Numbered from the stretch's first letter, positions 26,433 to 35,745 are shown. The stretch: DNA of 64,000 nucleotides from Clostridium minihomine (GCF_900240385.1 NZ_OEQH01000002.1:260488-324487), one strand, 5' to 3'. Numbers and translations are program-made. Notes: a model not told the origin generated them from the letters alone.

Positions 26433-27326
26433 TTAATGGATCGAAGGGCAGCAGCTGTCTAACAGCCTTAAATCATCTAAAAGCCCCAGGTTTTTCAGCA
26501 ATGCAGGAATTTCCGCCTCAAAGTTTACGCCAAAACGGATGTCGGTTCCGGCTTCCTTGGTTCTGCGAATCGCACCGCAGGTAAAGTCCACTGCTAACTG
26601 CATGGCACGCTGAATATCAAAGCCATTTAAAAGTCCCGCCAAAAGAGCGCTTCCATATACATCACCGGTTCCATGATAAGCCCCTTCAATGCGCTCAGAA
26701 AAGGCATAGCTGATTTCGCCGGTGACACTGTCATATCCCGCGGAACCCAGTTCATGTGAGTCAAACCAGACACCGGTAAGAACTACCTTTTGCGGCCCTA
26801 AAGCCGCCAAGTCTTTCAGCAGCTGTTCGATGTATTCCCTTTCATAGGGGCCATCCTGAAATTCCCGGCCCAAAAGAAATGCAGCTTCGGTTAGATTCGG
26901 CACAACAATATCTGCGCTTTTGCACAGGCGAGCCATGCCTTTTGCCATTTCGGGAGTGTAAATAGAATACAGTTCGCCGTTATCTGCCATAACGGGATCC
27001 ACCATAATCAGGTTGTGATCCGTTTTAAACTGGCGAAAAATATTTTCTACCATATCAATCTGCTCAAAAGAGCCCAAAAAGCCGCTGTACATGGCATCAA
27101 ATTCCAGCCCAAGGCTTTTCCAATGATCTGCAAAAGGAGGCAGATCTTCCGTTAAATCCCGATAGGTAAACCCGGTAAAACCACCGGTATGGGTGGAAAG
27201 CACCGCCGTAGGAATGACGCTGGTTTCAATGCCTGCCGCCGAAATAATGGGCAATGCAACTGTGAGAGAACACTTGCCAAAACCCGAAATATCATGAATT
27301 GCCGCTACTCTTTTTTGCCGTTCCAT
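26433..27326 (-). CDS. Pyridoxamine/pyridoxal kinase (ribokinase-like fold)
   Basis: 297 residues. It phosphorylates a B6 vitamer at the 5' position. The N-terminus AIHDISGFGKCSLTVALPIISAAG and the block PTAVLSTHTGGF are typical of PdxK/PdxY-type kinases, and the anion-hole/base region is GAYHGTGDVYGSALLAG (catalytic Asp). It is cytoplasmic. It starts nine bases after the beta-helix gene, so they form one operon. The choice between pyridoxamine and pyridoxal as preferred substrate is not possible from sequence. Confidence 0.9.
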   Translation of the reverse strand: MERQKRVAAIHDISGFGKCSLTVALPIISAAGIETSVIPTAVLSTHTGGFTGFTYRDLTEDLPPFADHWKSLGLEFDAMYSGFLGSFEQIDMVENIFRQFKTDHNLIMVDPVMADNGELYSIYTPEMAKGMARLCKSADIVVPNLTEAAFLLGREFQDGPYEREYIEQLLKDLAALGPQKVVLTGVWFDSHELGSAGYDSVTGEISYAFSERIEGAYHGTGDVYGSALLAGLLNGFDIQRAMQLAVDFTCGAIRRTKEAGTDIRFGVNFEAEIPALLKNLGLLDDLRLLDSCCPSIH

Positions 27327-27335
27327 AGAACACCT

Positions 27336-28001
27336 CTATTTCTTTTCCGCAATTTCGCCTGCACACTTATAAATGCTGCCTGCCGGTACAACTCCCCGCA
27401 CCATGGAAAGCGGGTATACACTGCTGCCACGCCCAACAATGGTTCCGGGGTTCAAAACAGAATTACAGCCAACCTCGACCGAATCCCCCAGCATGGCGCC
27501 GAATTTTTTCAGTCCGGTTTCCATAGAGCCGCATTCGCAGTGTACTTTTACCAATGTTTTATCTGATTTCACATTGGAGGTAATGGAGCCTGCTCCCATA
27601 TGAGAACAATACCCCAAAATAGAATCACCCACATAATTGTAATGGGGGACCTGAACCCGATCAAACAGAATGACATTTTTCAGCTCTGTGGAATTGCCCA
27701 CCACACAGTCTGCGCCCACCAACGCATTCCCGCGAATAAAAGCGCAATGTCGAACCTCGGTTCCCGGGCCGATGATGGCCGGCCCTTCTATATGGGCAGT
27801 GGGATAAATCCGGGCAGTACGCGCCACCCAGACTGTTTCAGACCGCTGTTCATACTCCTCTGCAGAAAGTGTTTTCCCCAGTTCACAGATCCAGCTACCG
27901 ATTTGGGGCAGTGCCTGCCAAGGATATCGACAGTCTTTGAAAAACGGCCGAGCCAAGGTATGCTCCAGATCAAATAATTCCTTCACTTCAATGGATTCCA
28001 T
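27336..28001 (-). CDS. Left-handed beta-helix protein (GlmU C-terminal-like acyl/nucleotidyl transferase relative)
   Basis: 221 residues with repeated hexapeptides forming a left-handed beta-helix: ARIYPTAHIEGPAIIGPGTEVRH, ALVGADCVVGN, MGAGSITSNVKS and VGCNSVLNPGTIVGRGS (each in parts). The middle block with LGYCSHMGAGSITSN resembles the acetyltransferase half of GlmU and UDP-GlcNAc pyrophosphorylase-related proteins. There is no uridyltransferase domain. The substrate is unknown. First gene of the operon with the B6 kinase; the link between the two is unclear. Confidence 0.8.
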   Translation of the reverse strand: MESIEVKELFDLEHTLARPFFKDCRYPWQALPQIGSWICELGKTLSAEEYEQRSETVWVARTARIYPTAHIEGPAIIGPGTEVRHCAFIRGNALVGADCVVGNSTELKNVILFDRVQVPHYNYVGDSILGYCSHMGAGSITSNVKSDKTLVKVHCECGSMETGLKKFGAMLGDSVEVGCNSVLNPGTIVGRGSSVYPLSMVRGVVPAGSIYKCAGEIAEKK

Positions 28002-28059
28002 GTTAGTTATCTCCTGAAAATTCCGTTTCTTTCTATTTTTGTCTGAAAAGCAGGAATTG

Positions 28060-29610
28060 TCAAGAGGGTTTCATTAATTCTTTTTTAAGCATCAGAAGAT
28101 CCACCGTGGTCAAAACGCCGTCACCATCCAGATCTGCCGCGGCAAAAGCCGCTTCTTCCAGTTCTGCCGTCCCGTTAAGCACCCGGTATAAAATTTTACT
28201 GGAAGTTTCGGTCACATACCCTGTGCCATTCAGATCCCCGGGCACAATTATCATCAGGCTGTCTGTAATTCCCTGCTCAGATTCTGCCAGCAAAACCGCC
28301 CCTGTCATTACGTATCCGCTGGCCATGGTAACTCCATTGGGCTTTTCTGCCCGTAAAATGGCACCATCCACTTTTAAATGATTTTTTAATACCGCATAGG
28401 TGGTTTTTTCTTTGACATAAATCTTCTGGGCATTGCGATCAATGCGGTAAACATCACTTTGGATTTCTCCGGGTTCTCCCTCACCGCTTCCCGGCGCCTC
28501 CGAGTTTGGTTCACTGCTTTCTTCCCCCGGATCTTTCGAATTCTCACCGCTGCTTTCATGGTCAGTTGCTTCTATCATATCTTCAGTAACGGGAGTAAAA
28601 TACCAACCATCTTCCCCAATTACCACTGCGGCGGTTCCATTGGCATGATTGGCAAGAGCTATCAATTCCCCGTGAAAGGTACAACTTCCAACTTCGCCTT
28701 CTTCATTAAAAACAGCGGCACGGGAATCCTCTGTTTTCACTAGAACCTGCCCTGACCCCAGCAAGGCAGCGCAACTGGAATCGCCCCCTGTTTCCACGGT
28801 TTTTACCAAACGATTTGATTCCTTCAGCACCCGATAGATATCGCCCTCGGCGTCAATTAAAAGGTGGGAACTTAAAAAACGAAATTCAGGTATTGGCATA
28901 TCGCTGACAGAAAGAGGCGGATCTGAAAGAGGAGTATACTGTGTAATGGTATCGGGCAAAGGCAAAATACCTAACTTGCTTTCCCCCGGATACATCGTGT
29001 ACAAAACCTGATCCGGCGAAACAGCGATGGCGGCAAAAGACCCCAGAGCCGTGGGGATGCTCTTAATCACGTCAAACCCATTGCTGGTATCTATGATTAA
29101 AAGGCTATTCTTTTCACGGGAATGAGCCACATAATACCGACCTGCGGAATCTACGGTCAAGTCATTGCTGTGCTCTGCAGAAACGCCCCGCATCACGGCG
29201 TCACTGTGTTTCTTATCCAACAGATTCCGATCCAAAGTATAACGAATGATTCGGATGCCGAATTCCCCGCTATTTTCATTGCGGTAAGGCGCTATTAAAG
29301 AAAGCTGCCCGTTACTGTAAAGCGGATAGGTGGCATACTCGGGCTCTGTCACCTGACTGAGTACTTGTCCGTCTTCACTGAGCAGCATGGCAAAGGATGA
29401 TACCCCTTTGGTGCCAACCAGAAGAAACTGATCCTCTTCTGCCGGCAGCAGGTAAACCGTGTCCGGAGAAGAAAACTTATCGGGAACATCAAGCAAGACA
29501 GAAACTTTGGAAGAACCGGCAAAAATACAGGTAGCCGTAACCACCGTAAAGAGAATCGCAAACAGCCCCGCATAAATCGCCAGAAAAGTACGTTTTCTTT
29601 TATTTTTCAT
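28060..29610 (-). CDS. Membrane-anchored beta-propeller-like protein with C-terminal dockerin-type repeats
   Basis: 516 residues from the ATG at 29610, which has GGGGGGAG upstream; the longer frame adds only five residues. One N-terminal membrane helix (about 8-30) is followed by a long region with repeated short beta strands ending in aromatic/hydrophobic patterns, suggestive of a propeller. An acidic Ser/Glu/Pro-rich linker (about residues 355-380) follows, and then the C-terminus (about 450-516) has two dockerin-like calcium loops, DLNGTGYVT and DLDGDGVLT. Dockerins bind cohesins in cellulosome-like complexes or interact within the chain. No cohesin is seen here. Confidence 0.72.
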   Translation of the reverse strand: MKNKRKRTFLAIYAGLFAILFTVVTATCIFAGSSKVSVLLDVPDKFSSPDTVYLLPAEEDQFLLVGTKGVSSFAMLLSEDGQVLSQVTEPEYATYPLYSNGQLSLIAPYRNENSGEFGIRIIRYTLDRNLLDKKHSDAVMRGVSAEHSNDLTVDSAGRYYVAHSREKNSLLIIDTSNGFDVIKSIPTALGSFAAIAVSPDQVLYTMYPGESKLGILPLPDTITQYTPLSDPPLSVSDMPIPEFRFLSSHLLIDAEGDIYRVLKESNRLVKTVETGGDSSCAALLGSGQVLVKTEDSRAAVFNEEGEVGSCTFHGELIALANHANGTAAVVIGEDGWYFTPVTEDMIEATDHESSGENSKDPGEESSEPNSEAPGSGEGEPGEIQSDVYRIDRNAQKIYVKEKTTYAVLKNHLKVDGAILRAEKPNGVTMASGYVMTGAVLLAESEQGITDSLMIIVPGDLNGTGYVTETSSKILYRVLNGTAELEEAAFAAADLDGDGVLTTVDLLMLKKELMKPS

Positions 29611-30319
29611 CGTTTCTCCCCCCATTTTGATAGTTTCATTATAATTACCTTAAAATGGAAAGGGGCAATTGGTGAATAATATCCATAAAAGAACTAATGT
29701 GCGGAAGAAAAAGGGGGTATTACCTACAAAATTCGTAGAAATATCTGCATGCTTTCACTCAACGGTTACGATAAATGGCAAATGAAGGCTAATAAAAAAC
29801 AAGCATATAAGAGTTATTATTCTGTAAAGAAACAGATCGAGTCTGAAAAAGGCTGATAAATCACACCACGAATAAAGAAAACCTTTTATACATATTTAAA
29901 ATCGCAACTAAAGTAATACTAGAATAAAAACGCATTCACTTTTTGTCATTTAGTCCTAAATCTATGTACAAAACTAATAAAATGTAGTATGTATTATTAT
30001 GTAGTCAGCACCTTGTAACATACAATATAAATTATTCTTTACATGAAAATTTGTTGGATTCGTCACTGGATTATCAAAAAATCACCTCATTATTTTGAGT
30101 AGGATATCCTAAATAATTTCAGATTAGAAAGCCAGTGAGCGCCGTGAGTTAAAATGGATTTCCAAAGCATGTTTTGTCCGAAAATTCACTGATGTTGATT
30201 GTAGGAAGAGTAAATTCTTTGTTTTACTTTCGATTGGCTTTTTTCACGCCAAATAAGTACCCAAAACAAGAATTTACGAAAACAACAAAAACCTTAGTTT
30301 TAGAATGGAGGAACAAACA
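29611..30319. other. Gene-free AT-rich stretch
   Basis: About 700 bases with no supported gene between divergent transcripts. Only short frames without ribosome-binding sites are present; it likely contains promoters for both sides. Confidence 0.55.
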
Positions 30320-30799
30320 ATGAAAAAGTCAAAAAAATTACTGAGCCTTGCCTGCGCAACCGTTATGCTGGCCGCTGTTGCCGTACCCGCTGGTGCAGAG
30401 ACCATTGTGAATCAACAAGAGGCTCCCACGGTACTAACTAAGGAATCTGTGGGTGCCCAGGAATTGCAGGCGAGAAATTACCGCAAATATGGGTATAAAA
30501 GCCTTGTCCAGGTCAAATCCAACAGAAAAGAGAAGCGTCTGGTTGACGGAACAAAAGCCGGACCATCTTCCAGGATAGCGGAGCATGTTGTCGAAGAACT
30601 GAATGGCGAAGATTATTTGTCCTTCTACATTAAAGTTTCTGACCAGCAAAGATCAGAAGAGGTTTACCAAGGGGTAGGAGAACTGGAAATGGAGTACAAA
30701 TACGCGGATCGTGAAACCTATACCGGAGACGCAACGCTTTATGCCGTAAATACAGGCAGTAAAACGGCACGCGTCAAAGGCAAAATACAATTTAATTAA
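30320..30799 (+). CDS. Secreted protein of unknown function, first of an ABC operon
   Basis: 159 residues. A clear signal peptide (KKSKKLLSLACATVMLAAV ending at AGAE, cleavage near residue 26) precedes a basic mature part of about 133 residues with alternating beta-like segments (LSFYIKVSDQQ, ELEMEYKYADRETY, TGSKTARVKGKIQF). I do not recognise the family. I start it at 30320, eight bases after GGAGG; the upstream ATG at 30305 is inside that site. It is followed by a hairpin and by two membrane proteins and an ABC ATPase, so it may be a cargo or partner of that transporter. Confidence 0.75.
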   Translation: MKKSKKLLSLACATVMLAAVAVPAGAETIVNQQEAPTVLTKESVGAQELQARNYRKYGYKSLVQVKSNRKEKRLVDGTKAGPSSRIAEHVVEELNGEDYLSFYIKVSDQQRSEEVYQGVGELEMEYKYADRETYTGDATLYAVNTGSKTARVKGKIQFN

Positions 30800-30812
30800 A
30801 TAGCAGTCACAC

Positions 30813-30844
30813 CATATCCGCACGAAAAAATTCGTGCGGATATG
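30813..30844 (+). terminator. Intra-operon hairpin
   Basis: Perfect 14-bp stem (CATATCCGCACGAA and its complement) with a four-base loop, followed by a T-rich but mixed stretch. It sits between the secreted protein and the first permease and could be a partial terminator or an mRNA-stabilising element. Confidence 0.7.
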
Positions 30845-30872
30845 GATTTATTTATTAGAATCGAGGGTTAGG

Positions 30873-31742
30873 ATGAAAAATTTCTCTCAAATCTTCTGGT
30901 TTCAATTCCGGCATATGGTAACCCGCCGGCAGTTTCGCCTATTGTTTCTTTTTGTTGTCACGGTGATTACCCTGTCTTTTTTAGACAGCTATTACCGTTA
31001 CTACGGCATGGATATCGGGGTTGTCCCTTCCCCCGCCATGGGCTGGATCGGTCGAACCCCAAATGCCTCAGGGGAGCAATGGGCCTTATATGTTTTTGCC
31101 ATATTTTTGGAGTTCTTTCTTCTGGCGGTGGGCGCGCTGGTTTTTTCAGATTTTTATCTGACAGACCAAAAGGAAGGAACCTATCCTCTTCTGATTACAC
31201 GCAGTTCCTCTAATGCGTATCATCTGGCCGGTGCGCTTGTCTGCTTTTTGGGTGCCTTCGGAATGATATTGCTTCCCTTACTGCTGTTCTACCCCATTAC
31301 TTTTGTGTTCTTCCCTTCAGACGCAATCATCTACCCATTTTTGTCTACCAGATCTTTTTTAGACCTGAGCCGTGTAAAGGATCATGCGGTATTGTTTCCA
31401 AATTTGTTTTACAGCCATCCGCATCTTTCCAACTTGGTTTTTATTTTTTACAACAGCCTGCTAGCGGGCGCATGGGCTTTGGTTTCTTATACGCTGAGCT
31501 ATTTTTTGAAGTTCAGCCGAATCCTTGTGATTGTGCTTCCTACCGTCTTTTTACTATTTGGTGGATATGTATACGAATTGATTATGGAAAAATCGATTGC
31601 TCTCATACAGTACACGAACCCAACCTGGTTCAGAGGCGACAGATACCTTGCCGTCTTTTGGGCTTATCTTCTGATCCCCTTGCTCTTCTCTGTTCTTGTT
31701 ATTACATTGCGGCTGCGAAAAAGAAAGGCGGATGAGTTGTGA
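30873..31742 (+). CDS. Polytopic membrane protein, ABC-2-type permease-like
   Basis: 289 residues with about six membrane segments (near 22-38, 75-97, 125-150, 190-215, 225-245, 265-285). The N-terminal FWFQFRHMVTRRQFRLLFLF is typical of ABC-2 exporter subunits. A TGA/GTG overlap links it to the next gene. The ATG at 30873 follows GAGGGTTAGG; the longer frame lacks a site. With the following permease and ATPase it should form a heteromeric exporter; substrate unknown, possibly linked to the secreted protein upstream. Confidence 0.78.
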   Translation: MKNFSQIFWFQFRHMVTRRQFRLLFLFVVTVITLSFLDSYYRYYGMDIGVVPSPAMGWIGRTPNASGEQWALYVFAIFLEFFLLAVGALVFSDFYLTDQKEGTYPLLITRSSSNAYHLAGALVCFLGAFGMILLPLLLFYPITFVFFPSDAIIYPFLSTRSFLDLSRVKDHAVLFPNLFYSHPHLSNLVFIFYNSLLAGAWALVSYTLSYFLKFSRILVIVLPTVFLLFGGYVYELIMEKSIALIQYTNPTWFRGDRYLAVFWAYLLIPLLFSVLVITLRLRKRKADEL

Positions 31743-32515
31743 GATACTTTTACAAGCTGTTCTGGAAACAAAAGCTGACATGGGTATTAGTTGCCGCACT
31801 GCTGATTCTAGTCGCGGGGCAAAGCTATTTTAACACCTATTGCCTCTTTATTGCATTTGGCGATTTTTTTACAGGCTCCGCCGTATATGCCGGAGAAGTT
31901 TACGAAGCGCATTTTTTCTTTCGAGGCGCTGCTTTGATGCATATTCCCCTTTACGCTTTGTGGATTTATGGAATCACCCGTTTTTCGATGGATATTAAAT
32001 TTTCCACACGAAACGAATCCCGTTCCCGCTGGATGCTTCTATATCTTCGGCTGTCCCTTCCTTTGGCCGCAACTTTTCTTTTGATTCTAAATATTCCTGC
32101 CCTAATTGGTTCTTATCTTGTGGGCGGCGTTTTCCTGCCAGTGCTTCCCTATTACCTTTACAGTTTCGTTTTGGAACTAATCCTGCACATGATTTTCTCA
32201 CTGATTTATTTTCTGGCGTACCTTTTGACAGACCGCCCGATTGTTCCGTTTATTGCCTTATTGTTATATGGTGCCTTGGAGTCTTGGTATGGGGCCATTA
32301 ATTTCGACAGGTATGGAGAAGAGTTTAATCTTGATTTAACAATCGGCTGGGGCCGTGCCATTACCGATTCCACTTTATGGACGGAAGAGCATATGCTGGA
32401 CTGGTCTGCGTTCTTTGTTCTGGCCGTGATTTTTTTACTGTTTTTCGTGCTATGCCAAATTGCCGTGCACCGCAAAGATTTTTTAAGCACTCAAGAAAAT
32501 GCGCAAAAGGCATAA
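31739..32515 (+). CDS. Polytopic membrane protein, second permease-like subunit
   Basis: 258 residues, GTG start that overlaps the preceding stop by four bases. About five to six membrane segments (near 15-35, 55-75, 100-125, 135-160, 165-185, 220-242). The start RYFYKLFWKQKLTWVLVAALLILVAG (given in part: FYKLFWKQK) matches ABC-2-like permeases. Position between a permease and an ABC ATPase indicates the second half of a heterodimeric export channel. Confidence 0.75.
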   Translation: MRYFYKLFWKQKLTWVLVAALLILVAGQSYFNTYCLFIAFGDFFTGSAVYAGEVYEAHFFFRGAALMHIPLYALWIYGITRFSMDIKFSTRNESRSRWMLLYLRLSLPLAATFLLILNIPALIGSYLVGGVFLPVLPYYLYSFVLELILHMIFSLIYFLAYLLTDRPIVPFIALLLYGALESWYGAINFDRYGEEFNLDLTIGWGRAITDSTLWTEEHMLDWSAFFVLAVIFLLFFVLCQIAVHRKDFLSTQENAQKA

Positions 32516-32551
32516 TAAAACCACACAGTGGAAAAGAAAGGAATAGGAAAA

Positions 32552-33235
32552 ATGGAATCGATTCTAGTAACACAGGCAACCAAAAGCCTGAAAAAAAGGC
32601 TTGTGTTAGATAATGTAAATTTAGAGTTGGAGCAAGGCGGTATTTACGGCTTTTTCGGCCCCAACGGCTCGGGCAAAACCATGCTGTTCCGCGCGATTTG
32701 CGGACTGATTTATTTGGACGCTGGGTCGGTCAGCGTATTTGGAGAGAAAATTGAAAACAAACGCTTTCCAAAGGATCTGGGATTAGTTATTGAATCTGTA
32801 GGCTTTTGGAACGAGTTTACCGGCTTTGAAAATTTAAAGTTTCTGGCAGCCATCAAGCAGAAAATTGGTGACAAGGAAATCACTCAGGTTCTGAAGCGAG
32901 TAGGGCTTGACCCAAAAGATTCCAGAAGCTATAAAAAATACAGCCTTGGTATGAAACAGCGTCTTGCCATTGCACAGGCCATTATGGAACGCCCCAACTT
33001 ATTGGTGCTGGACGAGCCTACAAATGCCTTGGACGAAGACGGCATTCAGGCGGTACATCAAATCATACGGGAAGAAAACGATCGGGGCTGTACCATACTG
33101 ATTGCCAGCCACAACAAGGCGGATTTGGACTTATTATGCCAACGGAAATTCAAAATGGCGGAGGGACAGTTATCCGAAGCGCAAATGGAAAAAGAGCTCC
33201 ATCTAAAAGAGGTCGTAAAGGGGGCTGCTTTATGA
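32552..33235 (+). CDS. ABC transporter ATP-binding protein
   Basis: 227 residues, the usual exporter NBD size. Walker A GPNGSGKT (about residues 34-41), Q-loop near LGLVIESVGFW, signature YSLGMKQRLAIAQ, Walker B LLVLDEPTNALD and H-switch SHN. The signature and short length match ATPases of antibiotic or lantibiotic-type exporters. I start it at 32552, where AAAGGAATAGG precedes the ATG. The last bases overlap the next gene by four (ATGA). Confidence 0.93.
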   Translation: MESILVTQATKSLKKRLVLDNVNLELEQGGIYGFFGPNGSGKTMLFRAICGLIYLDAGSVSVFGEKIENKRFPKDLGLVIESVGFWNEFTGFENLKFLAAIKQKIGDKEITQVLKRVGLDPKDSRSYKKYSLGMKQRLAIAQAIMERPNLLVLDEPTNALDEDGIQAVHQIIREENDRGCTILIASHNKADLDLLCQRKFKMAEGQLSEAQMEKELHLKEVVKGAAL

Positions 33236-33921
33236 AAAAACGCTATGTGATTTTCATCAGCCTGTTTTTATACCTTATCTGCATTGGGGCCGGGGTAGCC
33301 ACCCGGAACTCCTATACGGATATTTGGGCGGAAGCCAAATCCCAGTCACCGGAAAATGTAGGCTATATATTTTTCGATGACAAAGAATCCCTGATTCAGG
33401 CTTCAGTTCAATCAATTTATGATGAGGCTCCGATTATCGTATTGGCCACTGCCAATACCGAAGGGGACAACCATGGAAAAACCTTTTTTACCGAAGTAAC
33501 TGTAAAAAAGGTTTTCAAAAACGATGGCAGCCTTACTGGAAATACATTGGTAGTCTGTGAGCCAATTCAACTGGAAAAAACTACAAGCGAAAAAACTGGG
33601 CTTCCAATATACTCCATGCAAACACTTCATGGCAAATCTTTCTCTAGAACCAAAATTATTCCGGGGCACGATTACATCCTGTTTTTAAAGTCCTTTTTGC
33701 CCAAGGAATATCGAACAGATCCCCCCACCTTTACAATGATTGACAGCCCATATGCCAAGCTGATGCCAGATTCCACAATCACAGCAGAAAATTACCCCAA
33801 ACCAGTTTGGGCGATTGATTATGAAAAATCATTGCAATACGAAATTTTATTGCAGGATCAGAACCTGGTAAAAACATTTTTTGATACGAAAAAAGAGCTT
33901 TTGTCCCTTATGGAGTCTTAA
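33232..33921 (+). CDS. Membrane-anchored protein of unknown function, last of the ABC operon
   Basis: 229 residues. One N-terminal membrane helix or uncleaved signal (YVIFISLFLYLICIGAGVA) and an extracellular domain with alternating strands (PIIVLATANTEGD, FFTEVTVKKVFKNDG, GHDYILFLKSF). No family recognised. The start overlaps the stop of the ATPase gene (ATGA), so it is co-translated with the transporter. It may be an accessory or immunity-type lipoprotein-like subunit; that is a guess from context only. Confidence 0.72.
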   Translation: MKKRYVIFISLFLYLICIGAGVATRNSYTDIWAEAKSQSPENVGYIFFDDKESLIQASVQSIYDEAPIIVLATANTEGDNHGKTFFTEVTVKKVFKNDGSLTGNTLVVCEPIQLEKTTSEKTGLPIYSMQTLHGKSFSRTKIIPGHDYILFLKSFLPKEYRTDPPTFTMIDSPYAKLMPDSTITAENYPKPVWAIDYEKSLQYEILLQDQNLVKTFFDTKKELLSLMES

Positions 33922-33972
33922 AATGAAGCGGTTTCCACACTCGAATATAAGCTTACAACAATATATTTTTAT

Positions 33973-34011
33973 AAAAAGGCTCAAAGCATCCAATATGCTT
34001 TGAGCCTTTTT
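33973..34011. terminator. Bidirectional terminator between the ABC operon and rbsK
   Basis: Perfect 17-bp stem AAAAAGGCTCAAAGCAT with its complement, T-runs on both strands. Confidence 0.93.
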
Positions 34012-34041
34012 CAGGAGGAATGATCATGTTATAAAAGCATA

Positions 34042-34932
34042 TTATGAAAAATTAAATTGTTGTACTTCGTCCAGCTTGGGAATCGACGGTGCCGCTCCTT
34101 TTCGGGAAACTGCGATAGAAGATGCTTTCGAAGCCAGCTCCAATGCTTCTTCCACCGTTTTTCCGCCGGTAATCCCCGCAAGGAAAAACCCGGTGAAGGT
34201 GTCGCCGGCGGCAGTGGTATCCACAACCTTGACGGGATAGATTCCATGAGAATAGCGTTCCTGCCCATGGCGATATTGAACGCCGTCACTGCCCAAAGTC
34301 AGCACCACCGCTGTTTGCGGATACTTTTCTGAAAAGTAGTTCAGAATTTCTTCCGGATTTTGCAGGCCACTTAGCTGCCAGCCTTCAATTTCATTAACCA
34401 GTAGAATAGAAACCTTAGACAAGTCGCATTGCCCAATGATTTCGTTATAAGGGGAAGGATTCAGCACAATCCGCATCCCTTTTTCATATCCCTTTTCGAT
34501 CAGCTTTGGTACCCCGTTCACCTCGTTCTGCAAAAGCAGCATATCTCCGCTACCAAAGGCAGAAAGCACCTGATCCATAGAATCTTCTGTCAGACACTGG
34601 TTGGCACCGCCAAACAGCAAAATATTGTTCTGTCCTTTTTTGTCCACCTGAATGACTGTATGGCCGCTTTTTCCCGGCACTTTTCCGATGTATTTGGTCT
34701 TCACTCCATTTTGGGCGCACAAATCCAGCAAGGCTCCGCCGTCCTCTTCCCCTACCAGTCCTGCATGCCAAACCTGAGCACCCGCACGAGCTAATGCAAT
34801 GGATTGGTTCAGACCCTTTCCACCGCAGAAGGTATCCATCCGGTAGGCCGCAGAGGTTTCCCCCGGCAGCAAAATGTGGTCGACGGCATAAACATAATCA
34901 TAATTCAGGGAACCAAAATTCAGTATTTTCAT
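34042..34932 (-). CDS. rbsK: PfkB-family sugar kinase, probably ribokinase
   Basis: 296 residues. PfkB signature 1 region is FCGGKGLNQSIALARAGA and signature 2 is VVDTTAAGDTFTGFFLAG with the catalytic Asp; the N-terminal NFGSLNYDYVYAVDHI is also typical. It would phosphorylate ribose or a related sugar. The ribokinase call is favoured by the neighbouring rbsD and rbsA remnants. The ATG follows AAAGGAG. The kinase looks intact although the transport genes upstream are broken, so it may persist for nucleoside salvage. Confidence 0.88.
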   Translation of the reverse strand: MKILNFGSLNYDYVYAVDHILLPGETSAAYRMDTFCGGKGLNQSIALARAGAQVWHAGLVGEEDGGALLDLCAQNGVKTKYIGKVPGKSGHTVIQVDKKGQNNILLFGGANQCLTEDSMDQVLSAFGSGDMLLLQNEVNGVPKLIEKGYEKGMRIVLNPSPYNEIIGQCDLSKVSILLVNEIEGWQLSGLQNPEEILNYFSEKYPQTAVVLTLGSDGVQYRHGQERYSHGIYPVKVVDTTAAGDTFTGFFLAGITGGKTVEEALELASKASSIAVSRKGAAPSIPKLDEVQQFNFS

Positions 34933-34944
34933 GGCAATCTCCTT

Positions 34945-35160
34945 TTACGCCGGGAACGCCACCCCTGCCCTTAAAATAACATTGGGGAACGGGGTAAATT
35001 CACCGGTGCGGATGGCAAATTTGACCTGTCGGGTTCTTTGTTTGAATTCCTCATGAGGTACCATCTCATAAGGAATATCGGCCAGCTTTTCCCGGATATA
35101 AGTTTCTAAAAGCGGATTCTTCTCTTGGATTTCAGTAAGATTGGTTTGATTCTTTTTCAT
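34945..35160 (-). pseudogene. rbsD: D-ribose pyranase fragment (C-terminal half)
   Basis: 71 codons, against about 130-140 for RbsD. Residues about 10-70 match the C-terminal half (EIQEKNPLLETYI, VPHEEFKQRTRQVKFAIRTGEFTPFPNVIL), but the N-terminal half with the catalytic histidine is missing. It overlaps the rbsA fragment by 29 bases in another frame and is followed 12 bases on by the kinase. A GGAGA site precedes the ATG, so it could still be translated, but an active pyranase is not expected. Confidence 0.8.
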
Positions 35161-35640
35161 ACCAGCATTCTCCCCTTTCGGTTCCTGAATCTTGCGTGTG
35201 ATGGCCTGCCAGCACCAGATTATCTTCTGTAATTTTGTCCCCGACCAGTTCGGCTGTTTTCTTTCCGTTGGAAAGCACCACAATTCGGTCGGCGACGGCC
35301 AAAACTTCTTTCAGCTCAGAAGATATCACAAGGATGGTCAGGCCACGCTCCGCATACTGATTGATGATGTCGAACACCTCTGTTTTGGCACCCACATCAA
35401 TTCCCCGGCTGGGTTCATCCAGCAAAAGGATTTTGGGAGCCGTCAAGATACCCTTTCCCATAACCACCTTTTGCCGGTTGCCGGCCGAAAGCGATAAAAT
35501 AGGCAGTTTTTTATCCGCCACTTTAATGCGAATCTCTTTGATTTGCCGCTCTATCGGCTCCTCTTCCTTCTTCCTGTCCAGAAAGATTCCCTTGGTATAG
35601 TTTTTCAGACTGGAAAGAGAAATATATCTAATTTTATTGG
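35132..35640 (-). pseudogene. rbsA: Sugar ABC ATPase fragment (C-terminal part of RbsA-type protein)
   Basis: About 165 codons, against about 500 for RbsA. It keeps only the end of the second ATPase module: SLSAGNRQKVVMGKG (signature, with Ala and Arg instead of the common LSGGNQQ), KILLLDEPSRGIDVGAK (Walker B and D-loop) and LVISSELKEVLAVADRIVVLSNGK. The first ATPase and the second Walker A are gone; the sequence upstream of about 35640 turns AT-rich and unrelated. The permease and binding-protein genes are also missing. The ribose import operon was cut by a deletion or replacement. Confidence 0.8.
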
Positions 35641-35745
35641 TTTTTGATTCTGTGCAAAAATTCGGCAAAAGAAATAATTATTTCAGAAAAATATGGATAC
35701 TATTTATCAAGTATATGTATTTATTCGAATTATCAACAAAATAGC

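Noticed and set aside
30320-30799. Lactococcin 972-type bacteriocin
   Set aside because: Size and context would fit, but the typical motifs of that family are not visible in the mature part.
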